Source: an uncultured Cellulomonas sp. (GTDB taxonomy: Bacteria; Actinomycetota; Actinomycetes; Actinomycetales; Cellulomonadaceae). Taken from it: a stretch of 64,000 bases of DNA. The notes under the pieces are model-generated. The model made no database searches. It was not told the origin of the DNA and was given only the letters and a program-made list of their open reading frames with translations. The position numbers were made by a program, and so were the translations under genes. Positions 57,001 to 64,000 of this stretch are shown here, one piece after another. The stretch's first letter is position 1. Each line of letters opens with the position of its first letter. The stretch is taken from NCBI RefSeq assembly GCF_947494015.1, contig NZ_CANLTL010000008.1, forward strand, positions 152,965-216,964, given 5' to 3'.

Positions 57001-57317
57001 GCACCGGTCGTCAGGTCGTAGGCCAGCATGTGGGTCCGGGTGACGGTCTGCGTGCCGGGGGCTGCGCCCGCCGGACGGGCCGTGGTGAAGTTCCCCACGG
57101 CGTAGACCCGGTTGCCGACGATCTCCTGGTCCCACACCACGCCGTCGATCTGCACGGTCGGCAGGGCGTCGGCGGCGACGGTCGCCGGCAGCGCCGGGTC
57201 CGAGGGCGCGGTGTCGGCGGACGCCGCCACCGGGGCCACGAGGGCGCAGAGGGCGCCGAGGGCCACGGCGGTCACGGTGGCTGCGAGCCGTCGACGAAGG
57301 GGACGGTGCTGACGCAT
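54057..57317 (-). CDS. Large secreted modular protein: propeller-like head, FN3, LamG, PKD
   Basis: A 1086-residue paralogue of the adjacent 2197-residue protein. It has a signal peptide (1-35), the same propeller-like head (VQIDGVVWDQEIVGNRVY, VYVGGEFTQV, LYVGGIFSAVG, and the shared EDCHGDSYD and HPHFCSTLGGYPQTEP with a cysteine pair), an FN3-like domain (about 455-560), one LamG (565-790), one PKD (800-880) and the C-terminal beta-sandwich-like module (885-1086). The ATG at 57317 has AGGA five bases upstream. No cell-wall anchor is seen. It follows the DUF4352-like gene by 149 bases. Compared with its neighbour it is the minimal form, lacking the expanded LamG/PKD array. Confidence 0.88.
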   Translation of the reverse strand: MRQHRPLRRRLAATVTAVALGALCALVAPVAASADTAPSDPALPATVAADALPTVQIDGVVWDQEIVGNRVYAVGNFTTARPAGAAPGTQTVTRTHMLAYDLTTGALITSFAPYFNAQVRSVSVSPDGRRVYVGGEFTQVRRSQSTADPLVTRERVAAFDAVTGELLAFAPRVNARVAVVEATNDTLYVGGIFSAVGPVARVRVAALNTTVTAGTPRPFTATPGDGQVNAMALSPTGASIVIGGSFTTVNGTGAPGYGLAKLRTSDGAPEALPVNSLVRNGGPNSSIYNLYGDATGFYGVGYVFGSGGNLEGAFSADWDGTLRWLEDCHGDSYDIYTSGPATYTVGHPHFCSTLGGYPQTEPWTSYNTNTFTNFETRKLGRNPYSGYFNFQGQPGPSLLNFFPTFTAGAATGASQATWTVTGNGRYVVYGGEFTKVNGTGQQGLVRMAVDTVAPNAQGPRVSGAAFNPRLQATSSGSVRVVWPGNWDRDNRTLVYRLYRDGNTSVPVFERTVTAAFWEVPQQTFTDTGHAPGSTHTYRITATDPKGNVARSQWVPVTTPAAGSGQPYLARVLDDGATSVWRLGEAAGTVVSDSAGFLDGQAGAGVTRGQPGAVVNDTDTASTFSGTSTGTTSTQTSVQGPDTFTLEAWVSTTTASGGKIIGLGNRSTGLSTGYDRNLYMDNLGRIFFGANQGGARTVNSPLRYNDGGWHHVVGTVGPTGMTLYVDGSPVAQRADTTGGQWLNGFWRIGGDNLNGWPSRPSSSYFRGQIDEVAVYPTALSAAQVLDHYTVATSRTAPNQAPVASFATQAADLTLAVDGSASFDPDGAVARSVWDFGDGTGATGATASHTYAAAGTYTVRLTVTDGQGATGTTTRSVTVTAPPAGGELVIDDFERSLTAGWGTASRGGPWTASPGSAVVGGQGSHVLGKPGVLMTSYLGQVSSTSADVQLTVGADKDAGAGTQILSVVGRRVGTAEYRARVRLGAGGAVSLQVERDATALQAVSAGTYAPGERLRVRLQVTGTSPTTLRAKVWKATAAEPAGWQVSATDATAALQAGGSVGVTSYLSGSATNAPVAVTWDDLRVTPAD

Positions 57318-57466
57318 GGGGTTCCTGTCCGAGTGACGAGCGAATCCGCGTGCAGCGGTCCAGGAATGATGATAAGGACGCCGTCCTCGGTGGAGCAGAG
57401 CCGCTCGGGGTGAAACGGACCCCGCACCGGGTGAAGTCGGCTGGGCTGAGCGCGGTTGCGGCCCGG

Positions 57467-58189
57467 TCAGCCCGCGGGGGTCGGTGCCTGCGCCACCACG
57501 ACCGCGGCCTGGGGGACGGAGAAGACCTCGACCCGGGTGGGCGTGCGGTCCTCGGGCAGCAGGAAGACGTACACGCCGTCGACCGTCCCGCCCGGGGGCA
57601 CGGCGGCCGGCAGGGCGCGGGCCCCGGAGCCGCTCAGCTGGATGCCCGGCGTCAGGGACTCGCCGAAGTACGCGTTGACGGCGGCCGAGGTCAAGGACAC
57701 CTCCTGCGAGGTGCTGTTGACCACGCTCACGGTGAACCGCACGGCGGGACCGTCGATCTCGCCGGGCCCGACGCCGTCGCCGTCGACGGCCTCCAGGGCG
57801 GACACGGTGACCGCGACGCCCTCGGTCACGTCCACCGGGCTCTCGATCTCGCTCGGCACGGGGTCCGCGAACGCCGGGACCTGCCCGTCGGCCGGCGCTG
57901 CGGGCGCGGCCGGGTCGACCGCCCCTGCCCCTGCTGATGCCTCCGGGGCCGGCGACCCGGCCGGCGGACCGGTCGGGGACGGCGTCGGCGCGCCGGTCGG
58001 GGACGGCGTCGCCTCCGTCGTCGCCGACGACGACGGGTCCGGTGCGGCACCGGGGGCCGCGTCCGGCGACGCGGTCGCCCGCCACACGGTCAGGGCGACG
58101 GCCACCACCAGGACCACAGCGGCGAGGGCGATGAGCAGCGCACGGGTCCGCGACGGGCGGGCGGCCACCTCGGGGTCGGTGTGGCTCAC
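57467..58189 (-). CDS. Membrane-anchored protein with DUF4352-like C-terminal domain
   Basis: A 240-residue protein with a short cytoplasmic start, one membrane helix (ALLIALAAVVLVVAVALTVW, about 17-36), a Pro/Ser/Ala/Thr-rich linker (40-105) and an extracytoplasmic beta-sandwich resembling DUF4352 (VRFTVSVVNSTSQEVSLTSAAVNAYFGES, then FLLPEDRTPTRVEVFSVP). Its GTG overlaps the TGA of the upstream glycosyltransferase gene (GTGA). The next gene is the 1086-residue secreted protein. It could act as a surface tether or accessory for that protein, but this is only a guess from position. Confidence 0.75.
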   Translation of the reverse strand: MSHTDPEVAARPSRTRALLIALAAVVLVVAVALTVWRATASPDAAPGAAPDPSSSATTEATPSPTGAPTPSPTGPPAGSPAPEASAGAGAVDPAAPAAPADGQVPAFADPVPSEIESPVDVTEGVAVTVSALEAVDGDGVGPGEIDGPAVRFTVSVVNSTSQEVSLTSAAVNAYFGESLTPGIQLSGSGARALPAAVPPGGTVDGVYVFLLPEDRTPTRVEVFSVPQAAVVVAQAPTPAG

Positions 58190-59391
58190 CCCGCGGTCCG
58201 CTCGACGTGAGGCAGCGCGGCGGTCTCCCAGGCGTCGCCGTCGGCACGCCGCCGGTGCGACTGCGGGCCCGGCGTGCGTCGAGCCCGCAGCTCGCGGCAG
58301 AGCTCCTCGTACTGGTCGGTCACGACGTCCCAGTCGTAGTCCTCGGCCCGTCGCCGCAGCGCCTTGGCGCGCAGCTCGGTCCCCTCGAGGTCGGCGTCCG
58401 ACGCGTCGACCGCGGCCGCGACGTCGTCCGGCGTCCGGAAGTAGCGGCCGTCGGCGCCCAGCACCTCACGGTTGAAGCCGACGTCGTACGCGGACACCGC
58501 CGTGCCGGCGCCGATGGCGCGCAGCAGCGACGGGTTGGTCCCGCCGACGGAGTGCCCGTGCAGGTAGGTCCGGGCGTTGGCGTAGAGCTGGTTGAGCAGC
58601 GTCTGGTCCCAGACCCCGCCGAAGAACCGCACCCGCTGGTCCGCCAGGGCGTGCACGCGGTGGGTGTACTCGTCGGCGTAGGGAGCGGTCCCGACCACGA
58701 CCAGCGGCAGGGTGGAGGCACTCCTGGCGTAGCCCTCGACGATCAGGTGGACGTGGTTCTCCGGCTCGAAGCGAGCCACGACGAGGTGGTAGCGGCCGGG
58801 CTCCAGCGCCACGCCGTCGAGACGGTCGTGACCTGCGTCGTCGAGCAGCGGCGCGCCGTAGGTGATCAGCGAGGTGGGGACCCCGAAAGCGCTGGTGTAG
58901 TACGACGCGATGCCCTGGGCGTCCGCGATCAGGGCGTCGGACCAGCGCACGGCGGCACTCTCGGCGAACCGGTAGTAGCGGCGACCCACCGGGCCCCACT
59001 TCGCACGCCGCCACTCCAGCCCGTCGACGTGGGTCGCGACCGGGATCCGTGCCGCGCGGAGCACCGGCAGCCACGGCGAGTTCGCCGCGTTGAAGACGAT
59101 CGCCGCGTCGACACGGTTCGCCGCGAGGTGGCCGACCGAGAGGCCGGTGTGGGTCAGGGTCTCCAGCGAGCGCCGGCGAGCGGCGGGCAGGTGCACGAGG
59201 CGCATGCCCAGGTAGGTGGACGGCCGGTCACCCTCACCGGCGGACGAGCGGCAGTAGACGACGACGTCGTGGCCACGGTCGACCAGTCGCCGCCCGACCT
59301 CCTCGACGCAGGTCTCGAAGCCGCCGTACCTCGCCGGCACGCCGCGCGTGCCCGCGAGGGCGATGCTCATCGCCCCGCTGCGCTCGCTCAC
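58186..59391 (-). CDS. Glycosyltransferase with DUF1972 domain (GT4, rhamnosyltransferase-like)
   Basis: A 401-residue GT-B enzyme. The DUF1972 N-terminus is clear (SIALAGTRGVPARYGGFETCVEEVGRRL), and the donor half shows YHLVVARFEPENHVHLIVEGY, HSVGGTNPSLLRAIGAGTAV and FNREVLGADGRYF. Such proteins commonly add rhamnose in capsule or cell-wall glycan assembly. The GTG at 59391 has AAGGA eight bases upstream; an ATG at 59370 is an alternative. It heads a minus-strand unit with the DUF4352-like gene and probably the 1086-residue secreted protein gene. Confidence 0.88.
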   Translation of the reverse strand: MSERSGAMSIALAGTRGVPARYGGFETCVEEVGRRLVDRGHDVVVYCRSSAGEGDRPSTYLGMRLVHLPAARRRSLETLTHTGLSVGHLAANRVDAAIVFNAANSPWLPVLRAARIPVATHVDGLEWRRAKWGPVGRRYYRFAESAAVRWSDALIADAQGIASYYTSAFGVPTSLITYGAPLLDDAGHDRLDGVALEPGRYHLVVARFEPENHVHLIVEGYARSASTLPLVVVGTAPYADEYTHRVHALADQRVRFFGGVWDQTLLNQLYANARTYLHGHSVGGTNPSLLRAIGAGTAVSAYDVGFNREVLGADGRYFRTPDDVAAAVDASDADLEGTELRAKALRRRAEDYDWDVVTDQYEELCRELRARRTPGPQSHRRRADGDAWETAALPHVERTAG

Positions 59392-59642
59392 TGGTGCTGT
59401 CCTTCCGCCGTCGCCGGGGGTCGCACGACCCCTCGTCGGCTGTCGGAGCCGCCCGGCACGGTCAACAGTACGGACCCCGCACCGGCACAGGGCCGGGCAC
59501 AGGCCAATTCACCCGACTGCTCCTGCCGGGCCCGCCCGTCCTGCCCACTATCCTCGCCTGGACCGGTGCCGAGGTCTGCGGACCGCCGTCCTCGCGCACG
59601 GTGCGGCCCCCCCGACGTGCCCCAGCGCGCCGTCGGGCATCG

Positions 59643-61253
59643 GTGACCGCACGCCACCACCCCACGGAGCCCCATGCCGACCCCAGCCGGAACCCGACCG
59701 GACGCCCGCGCGTCGGCACCCCGTCGGCACCGTCCCTCGTGAACCGGGGTCCGGCGATCGACCCGAGGACCGGCCAGGAGCCGGGCGCCGACCGCGGCGC
59801 CCCGGGCCTCGGTCGACGCGCCGTGCGCGGTGGCGTGGTGACCATGGCCGGCCAGGTGACCCGCATCGGCGTGCAGGTCCTGTCCGTCGTGCTGCTCGCC
59901 CGGCTGCTGACGCCGCACGACTACGGGCTGCTGGCCATGGTGCTGGCCGTGATCGGGGTCGGCGAGATCCTGCGCGACTTCGGGCTGTCGTCCGCCGCGA
60001 TCCAGAGCAAGCAGCTCACGCGCGGGCAGCGCACGAACCTGGCCTGGATCAACTCCGGGATCGGCGCCGGCCTCGCCCTGATCACGTTCCTGGGCGCCCC
60101 GCTGGTGGCGGCGGTGTACGACGAGCCGGACCTCGCGCCGATGACCCGCGCCCTGGCGGTGACCTTCCTGCTCAACGGGATGGCGACGCAGTACCGCGCC
60201 GACCTCGTGCGGTCGCTGCGGTTCACCCGTCTGGCGGCGGCGGACGTGAGCGCCCCCGCCGTCGCGCTGGGCGTCGGCATCGCGCTGGCGGCCGGCGGCG
60301 CCGGGTACTGGGCCCTGGTCGGGCAGCAGGTCACCCAGGCGGTCGTGCTGCTCGTCGTGCTGGGGGTCAGCGCGGGGTGGCTGCCCGGGCGCCCCGACCG
60401 TCACGCGCCGATGCGGCCGTTCCTGCGGTTCGGCGGCAACCTCGTGGCGACGGGCCTGGTGGGCTACGTCGCGAACAACGTCGACTCGCTCATCATCGGC
60501 ACCCGGTTCGGCAGCGGGCCGCTGGGGTACTACAACCGGGCGTACCAGCTGCTCACCACCACGGTCACCCAGCTCCGAGCGCCCATGACGACCGTCGCCC
60601 TGCCGGTGCTGTCGACCCTGCAGGACGACGTCCACCGGTTCGGGGACTACGTCCGGCGGGGACAGGTGGTGCTCGGGTACACGCTGGTCGCCGCGATGAG
60701 CGTCGCCGTCGGCGCGGCCGAGCCCGTGGTCCGGCTCGCGCTCGGGGCGCAGTGGCTCCCGGTCGTGCCCATCCTCCAGCTGCTGGCGGTCGCCAGCGGC
60801 ATGCAGACGCTCGCCTACGTGGGCTACTGGGTGTACCTCGCGCGGGGTCTGACGGGCGACCTGCTGCGCTACTCGGTGGCGACCGCGGTGCTGAAGATCA
60901 CCTGCATCGTCGCCGGCAGCACCTGGGGTCCCGTGGGCGTGGCCGGCGGCATCGCGCTCTCGGCGTCGCTGGAGTGGCCGCTGTCGCTGTGGTGGCTGTC
61001 GCGCCGGACCCCGCTGCCGACCCGGGCGCTCGGCCTGGGCGCGATCCGCGTCCTGCTCGTCGGTGTGCTCTCGGGCGTCGCCGTGGGCGTGGTCACGGCG
61101 GCCCTGGACCTGGCACCGGTCGCGGAGGTCGCCGCCGCCGCCGGGACCGCCGTCGCCGTCTACGCGGTCGCGACCGCCGTGCCCGCCGTGCGGCGCGACG
61201 TGCTCGACGTCGTCCGCGTGCTCGGCTCCGCACGCCACCGGAGGGGACGATGA
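59643..61253 (+). CDS. Lipopolysaccharide/polysaccharide flippase (Wzx-like), second copy
   Basis: A membrane protein of about 536 residues with 12-14 helices and the family start AVRGGVVTMAGQVTRIGVQVLSVVLLARLLTPHDYGLLAMVLAVIGVGEILRDFGLSSAAIQ, plus VANNVDSLIIGTRFGSGPLGYYNRAYQLL; it belongs to the WzxC-like branch of the exporter family. The start is uncertain: the GTG at 59643 keeps consistent third-position GC, while a GTG at 59739 would give 504 residues; neither has a good ribosome binding site. Its end overlaps the next ATG (ATGA), starting a three-gene operon. Confidence 0.86.
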   Translation: MTARHHPTEPHADPSRNPTGRPRVGTPSAPSLVNRGPAIDPRTGQEPGADRGAPGLGRRAVRGGVVTMAGQVTRIGVQVLSVVLLARLLTPHDYGLLAMVLAVIGVGEILRDFGLSSAAIQSKQLTRGQRTNLAWINSGIGAGLALITFLGAPLVAAVYDEPDLAPMTRALAVTFLLNGMATQYRADLVRSLRFTRLAAADVSAPAVALGVGIALAAGGAGYWALVGQQVTQAVVLLVVLGVSAGWLPGRPDRHAPMRPFLRFGGNLVATGLVGYVANNVDSLIIGTRFGSGPLGYYNRAYQLLTTTVTQLRAPMTTVALPVLSTLQDDVHRFGDYVRRGQVVLGYTLVAAMSVAVGAAEPVVRLALGAQWLPVVPILQLLAVASGMQTLAYVGYWVYLARGLTGDLLRYSVATAVLKITCIVAGSTWGPVGVAGGIALSASLEWPLSLWWLSRRTPLPTRALGLGAIRVLLVGVLSGVAVGVVTAALDLAPVAEVAAAAGTAVAVYAVATAVPAVRRDVLDVVRVLGSARHRRGR

Positions 61254-62236
61254 GCACGGCACCGCAGATGCGACCTGACCTCGCGGGGACGGCGGTCGTG
61301 GTGGTCAACTACGGCTCCAGCCACCTGCTGGCCGAGAACCTCGCCGGCACCGACCTCGGCGCCTCCGGCGTCCCGGTGGTCGTCGTCGACAACGTCACGA
61401 CGCCCGACGAGCGGGTCCGGCTCCGTGCGCTGGCCGGCACCCACGGCTGGACGGTGGTCGAGATGGACCGCAACGTGGGCTTCGGGGCCGGCATGAACGC
61501 CGGGGTGGCTCGCGCGCGCGACGCCGGCCACGACGTCTTCCTGCTGCTCAACCCCGACGCGTCGATCCCCGTCGCCGGGCTGGCGACGCTGGTCGACGAC
61601 GTCCGCCGCGAGCCCCTGACGCTGGTGACACCGACCATCACGCACCCGGACGGCTCGCCGTGGTTCCGGGGCGCCTGGGTCGACGTCCCGCACGGGCGCA
61701 CCCGGCTCAGCGAGGGCGTCGCGGACCACCCGGACGACGCGTGGCTGGCCGGGACGTGCCTCGTGGTCCACGCCGACCTGTGGGACGCGGTGGGCGGCTT
61801 CGACGACGACTACTTCCTGTACTGGGAGGACATCGACCTGTCCTGGCGCTGCCGGACGGCGGGAGGTCGGCTCGCGGTCCGGTCCGACGTCCGGGCGGTG
61901 CACAGCGTCGGGGGCACCCAGGCGGCGACGGGCAAGTCCCCGACCTACTACTACTGGAACACCCGCAACCGGCTGCTCTTCGCCGCCCAGCACCTGTCCC
62001 GCCGTGACCTGCTGCGGTGGTCGGTACGCACCATCCCCTATGCGCGCGCCGTCCTGCTCCGCGGTGGCCGTCGGCAGCTGCTGCACCCGGTCGCGCCGGT
62101 CGGTGCGGTCGTCCGCGGATCCCTCGCCGGGCTGGCGATCGCCGTCCGCGCACTGGCCGGCCGGCCGGTGCGTCCCCGCACGTCCCGAGCCGCCCCCGGT
62201 TCGGCCGCGACCGCACGAGAAGGTGCCCCGCAGTGA
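61250..62236 (+). CDS. Glycosyltransferase family 2 (rhamnosyltransferase-like)
   Basis: A 328-residue GT2 enzyme of the WbbL type: AVVVVNYGSSHLLAENLAG, VVVVDNVTTPDERVRL, GFGAGMNAGVARARDAG, the LLNPDASIPVAGL DXD-region and DYFLYWEDIDLSWRCRTAGG. The ATG overlaps the flippase stop and has GGAGGGG upstream. Its end overlaps the GTG of the CDP-alcohol phosphatidyltransferase gene. It likely adds a deoxyhexose to the repeat unit carried by the adjacent flippase. Confidence 0.9.
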   Translation: MSTAPQMRPDLAGTAVVVVNYGSSHLLAENLAGTDLGASGVPVVVVDNVTTPDERVRLRALAGTHGWTVVEMDRNVGFGAGMNAGVARARDAGHDVFLLLNPDASIPVAGLATLVDDVRREPLTLVTPTITHPDGSPWFRGAWVDVPHGRTRLSEGVADHPDDAWLAGTCLVVHADLWDAVGGFDDDYFLYWEDIDLSWRCRTAGGRLAVRSDVRAVHSVGGTQAATGKSPTYYYWNTRNRLLFAAQHLSRRDLLRWSVRTIPYARAVLLRGGRRQLLHPVAPVGAVVRGSLAGLAIAVRALAGRPVRPRTSRAAPGSAATAREGAPQ

Positions 62237-62985
62237 ACTCTCCCGTCCAGCAGTCCCCGTCGACCGAGCCGCTGAGCGAGATCGTGGCGCGTCTCGCGCG
62301 GGCGCAGAAGAGCAACCGCGGGGCCCCCGCCTACTCCCGCTGGGTGAACCGCCCGGCCGGCCGGCTGCTGGCGGCGGTGGCGTACCGCCTCGGACGGACG
62401 CCCAACCAGGTCACCGCCGTCAGCGCGGCGCTGACGTTCAGCGGCGTCCTGCTCGTCGCCGTCCTCCCGGCGACCGTGCCGACGGGCGTCCTCGTCGCCG
62501 CCCTGCTGATGGCCGGTTACGCCTTCGACGCCGCCGACGGGCAGCTCGCCCGCCTGCGGGGCGGGGGCAGCCCGGCCGGCGAGTGGCTCGACCACGTCGT
62601 GGACTGCACCAAGTCCGCCAGCATCCACCTGGCGGTCCTGGTGTCCTGGTACCGCTGGTTCGACCTGCCGGACGAGCGGCTGCTGCTGGTCCCGCTGCTG
62701 TTCGCGGTGCAGACGTCGGTGTTCTTCTTCGCCGTCATCCTCACCGAGCAGCTGCGCAAGGCGGCCGGCGTGCGCCCCCCGCCGCGGCCCGTCACCGAGA
62801 CGGCCCCGGCGCTGCGCTCGGTGGTCGTGCTGCCCGCGGACTACGGCTTGCTGTGCGTGCTGTTCGTCCTGCTCGGTGCCCACCCCGTCTTCGTCGTCGC
62901 GTACACCGCGCTCGCGGTGGTCAACGTCGGCATCCTGCTGGCCGCCGCCCGCAACTGGTACGGGCAGATGCGGGCGCTGGGCTGA
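62233..62985 (+). CDS. CDP-alcohol phosphatidyltransferase family membrane protein
   Basis: A 250-residue integral membrane enzyme carrying the complete family signature: DAADG, then AR, then eight residues to G, then DxxxD (EWLDHVVD) in exact register. The family transfers a phospho-group from a CDP-linked donor to an alcohol. The N-terminal 35 residues are soluble (VARLARAQKSNRGAPAYSRWVNRPAGR), a layout seen in members found in sugar or glycan clusters rather than the core PgsA/PssA enzymes. The GTG overlaps the GT2 stop (GTGA). A TagD-like enzyme that could supply a CDP-alditol is encoded at 36672-37124. Confidence 0.87.
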   Translation: MNSPVQQSPSTEPLSEIVARLARAQKSNRGAPAYSRWVNRPAGRLLAAVAYRLGRTPNQVTAVSAALTFSGVLLVAVLPATVPTGVLVAALLMAGYAFDAADGQLARLRGGGSPAGEWLDHVVDCTKSASIHLAVLVSWYRWFDLPDERLLLVPLLFAVQTSVFFFAVILTEQLRKAAGVRPPPRPVTETAPALRSVVVLPADYGLLCVLFVLLGAHPVFVVAYTALAVVNVGILLAAARNWYGQMRALG

Positions 62986-63013
62986 GACTCCCGGGGGACC
63001 GGGGCCGCCGCGG

Positions 63014-63712
63014 TCAGTCCCGGTTCTTCAGCAGCCTGGCCGGCACACCGCCGTAGATGCCGCCGGACGGGTACTCCCCCGCCGTGACCACCGTGCCGGC
63101 GGCGATCACGCAGCCGTCGCCGATGTGGGCCCCGTCGAGCACGGTGACCCGGGCGCCGATCCAGCAGTCCGAGCCGACGGTGATCCCGGCATGGGTCACC
63201 CCCTGGAGCCGGATGGGCGTGCGCCGGTCGTCGATCCGGTGGTTCTCGGAGTGGAACGACACGAAGTTCCCGATGATCGTGTCGTCACCGATCGAGATGC
63301 CGCCCGCGCACCCGTACAGGCTGTCGGTGCCCAGACCGACGTCGCGCCCGACCCGCAGCCCCTTCCCGATCGACCGCAGGCTGCCGGTGCACTCGATCCG
63401 GGTGTTGCGCCCGACCGACGTGTTGTCACCGAGGGTCACCCCGTGCGTCGACAGGGCGTCGATGAGGCTCCCGTGCCCCAGCGTCACGCCGGCGCCGAGG
63501 CGCAGTCGCCGACGGCACCGGACCCGGACGCCCGCGCCGACGAACGGGGGCTGCGCGCGCAGGGGGAACCGCAGGCGGCCACGCACCCGCATCAGTCCCC
63601 GCTCGAGCACCACCGAGGTGAGGTACCCGGCGTCGATCCGGGGGTCGATGCGGTACTCCGCACCCTTGATCCGGCTGATGCGCTCGTTCAGGTACGCGGT
63701 CAGCGTCGCCAT
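63014..63712 (-). CDS. Hexapeptide-repeat acyltransferase (WcaF-like)
   Basis: A 232-residue left-handed beta-helix acyltransferase. Repeats run from GAGVRVRCRRRLRLGAGVTLGHGSLIDA through VTLGDNTSVGRNTRIE, ISIGDDTIIGNFVSFHSENHRI (likely catalytic His), ITVGSDCWIGARVTVLDGAHIGDGCVIAAGTVVT to the C-terminal GGIYGGVPARLLKNRD. It would O-acetylate a sugar of the glycan. The ATG at 63712 is preferred over a start nine codons upstream. It is convergent with the CDP-alcohol transferase gene (28-base gap). Confidence 0.9.
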   Translation of the reverse strand: MATLTAYLNERISRIKGAEYRIDPRIDAGYLTSVVLERGLMRVRGRLRFPLRAQPPFVGAGVRVRCRRRLRLGAGVTLGHGSLIDALSTHGVTLGDNTSVGRNTRIECTGSLRSIGKGLRVGRDVGLGTDSLYGCAGGISIGDDTIIGNFVSFHSENHRIDDRRTPIRLQGVTHAGITVGSDCWIGARVTVLDGAHIGDGCVIAAGTVVTAGEYPSGGIYGGVPARLLKNRD

Positions 63713-63881
63713 GGTGCGGTCCCCCCGCCGTCGGTCCACGCCGTTCGGGCGGGTCGCCCCCCCCCCGGACCGGGGGACGCGGGACTCATTATGGACGGGC
63801 GCGCAGCTACGGCCGCGGCCTGCCCGGCCGCCCGCTGCCCGGCCGGCCGGCCGGTCGGGGTGCGTCGCCGGGCGGACACGG

Positions 63882-63928
63882 CACCGGCCCGTCGGGTCGA
63901 CCGGTGCGGTCGACCCGACGGGCCGGTG
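63882..63928. terminator. Perfect 21-bp-stem hairpin
   Basis: Bases 63882-63902 and 63908-63928 are exact reverse complements with a 5-base loop (GGTGC). The hairpin lies ten bases past the stop codon of the partial minus-strand gene at the right edge, and is a very strong terminator candidate for it. Confidence 0.75.
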
Positions 63929-63937
63929 GCGGGGTGG

Positions 63938-64000
63938 TCACCAGCCGCGGGAGATGGTGACGCCGGTGCCGTCGGTGAAGGTGTTGGTGGTGTTGGTGAC
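63938..64000 (-). CDS. 3' end of a minus-strand gene cut by the right edge
   Basis: From the window edge a frame of 20 codons (VTNTTNTFTDGTGVTISRGW) ends at a TGA (63938-63940), directly followed by the strong hairpin at 63882-63928. The Thr/Asn/Gly-rich beta-type ending suggests a secreted or surface protein, which would fit the locus, but no family can be named from 20 residues. Confidence 0.45.
   Translation of the reverse strand, partial: VTNTTNTFTDGTGVTISRGW

Noticed and set aside
59348..61249. Upstream extension of the GT2 open frame (61250-62236) through the flippase region
   Set aside because: The extension is out of frame with the flippase coding sequence and has no domain; the ATG at 61250 has an ideal ribosome binding site and an ATGA overlap.

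Overview
This window reads as a piece of chromosome from a high-GC Gram-positive actinobacterium, probably Micrococcales and possibly close to Cellulomonas. That placement is an inference from three things: very high GC with strong third-position GC bias, frequent GTG starts with stop-start overlaps, and the familiar actinobacterial block mazG / SurA-like lipoprotein / mfd beside eno / ftsB(divIC) / DUF501 / ppx. No mobile element, CRISPR array, rRNA or replication origin was seen.

Region 1 (1-13.3 kb) is core genome, all on the minus strand: a membrane protein cut by the left edge, a tRNA with a UAA anticodon but a short variable arm, type II NADH dehydrogenase, Ppx/GppA phosphatase, DUF501 protein, FtsB/DivIC-like protein, enolase (its stop codon lies in a 17-bp tandem repeat), a membrane diguanylate cyclase, MazG, a SurA-N lipoprotein and Mfd.

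Region 2 (14.2-63.7 kb) is a large cell-surface glycan locus. A first plus-strand set (14.2-20.8 kb) has a nucleotide-sugar 6-dehydrogenase, a GT4 enzyme, an unusual GT2-GT4 fusion and an asparagine-synthase-like amidotransferase. Next come two kinase-free Wzz-like proteins, a rhamnosyltransferase-like protein, a first Wzy-like polymerase and a secreted DUF4082/beta-helix protein (20.8-26.3 kb). A tightly coupled minus-strand operon (35.8 to 28.1 kb) makes and uses an amino/acylamino sugar: Gfo/Idh oxidoreductase, epimerase, two DegT aminotransferases, PglD-like acyltransferase, Wzx flippase and glycosyltransferase, with a WlbB-like acetyltransferase facing it. A TagD-like cytidylyltransferase, two paralogous Wzz/BY-kinase fusions, a GtrA/Dpm1/GT-C trio and a second Wzy follow (36.7-45.3 kb).

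Region 3 (45.2-59.4 kb) holds two paralogous giant secreted proteins of 2197 and 1086 residues, built from a propeller-like head, FN3, LamG and PKD modules and a shared C-terminal beta-sandwich-like module. The larger one is joined by a GTGA overlap to two tandem paralogous GT2 glycosyltransferases. The smaller one follows a GT4 enzyme and a membrane-anchored DUF4352-like protein. Region 4 (59.6-64 kb) has a second Wzx, a GT2, a CDP-alcohol phosphatidyltransferase, a hexapeptide acyltransferase, a strong hairpin and the 3' end of another minus-strand gene.

Taken together, the locus can supply sugar nucleotides, assemble repeat units, flip them (two Wzx) and polymerise them (two Wzy). It can control chain length (four Wzz-like proteins, two with kinases) and decorate the glycan (acyl, amide and possibly phospho-alditol groups), and it also secretes large modular matrix-like proteins. 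No initiating phosphoglycosyl transferase was recognised, so chain initiation is probably encoded elsewhere.
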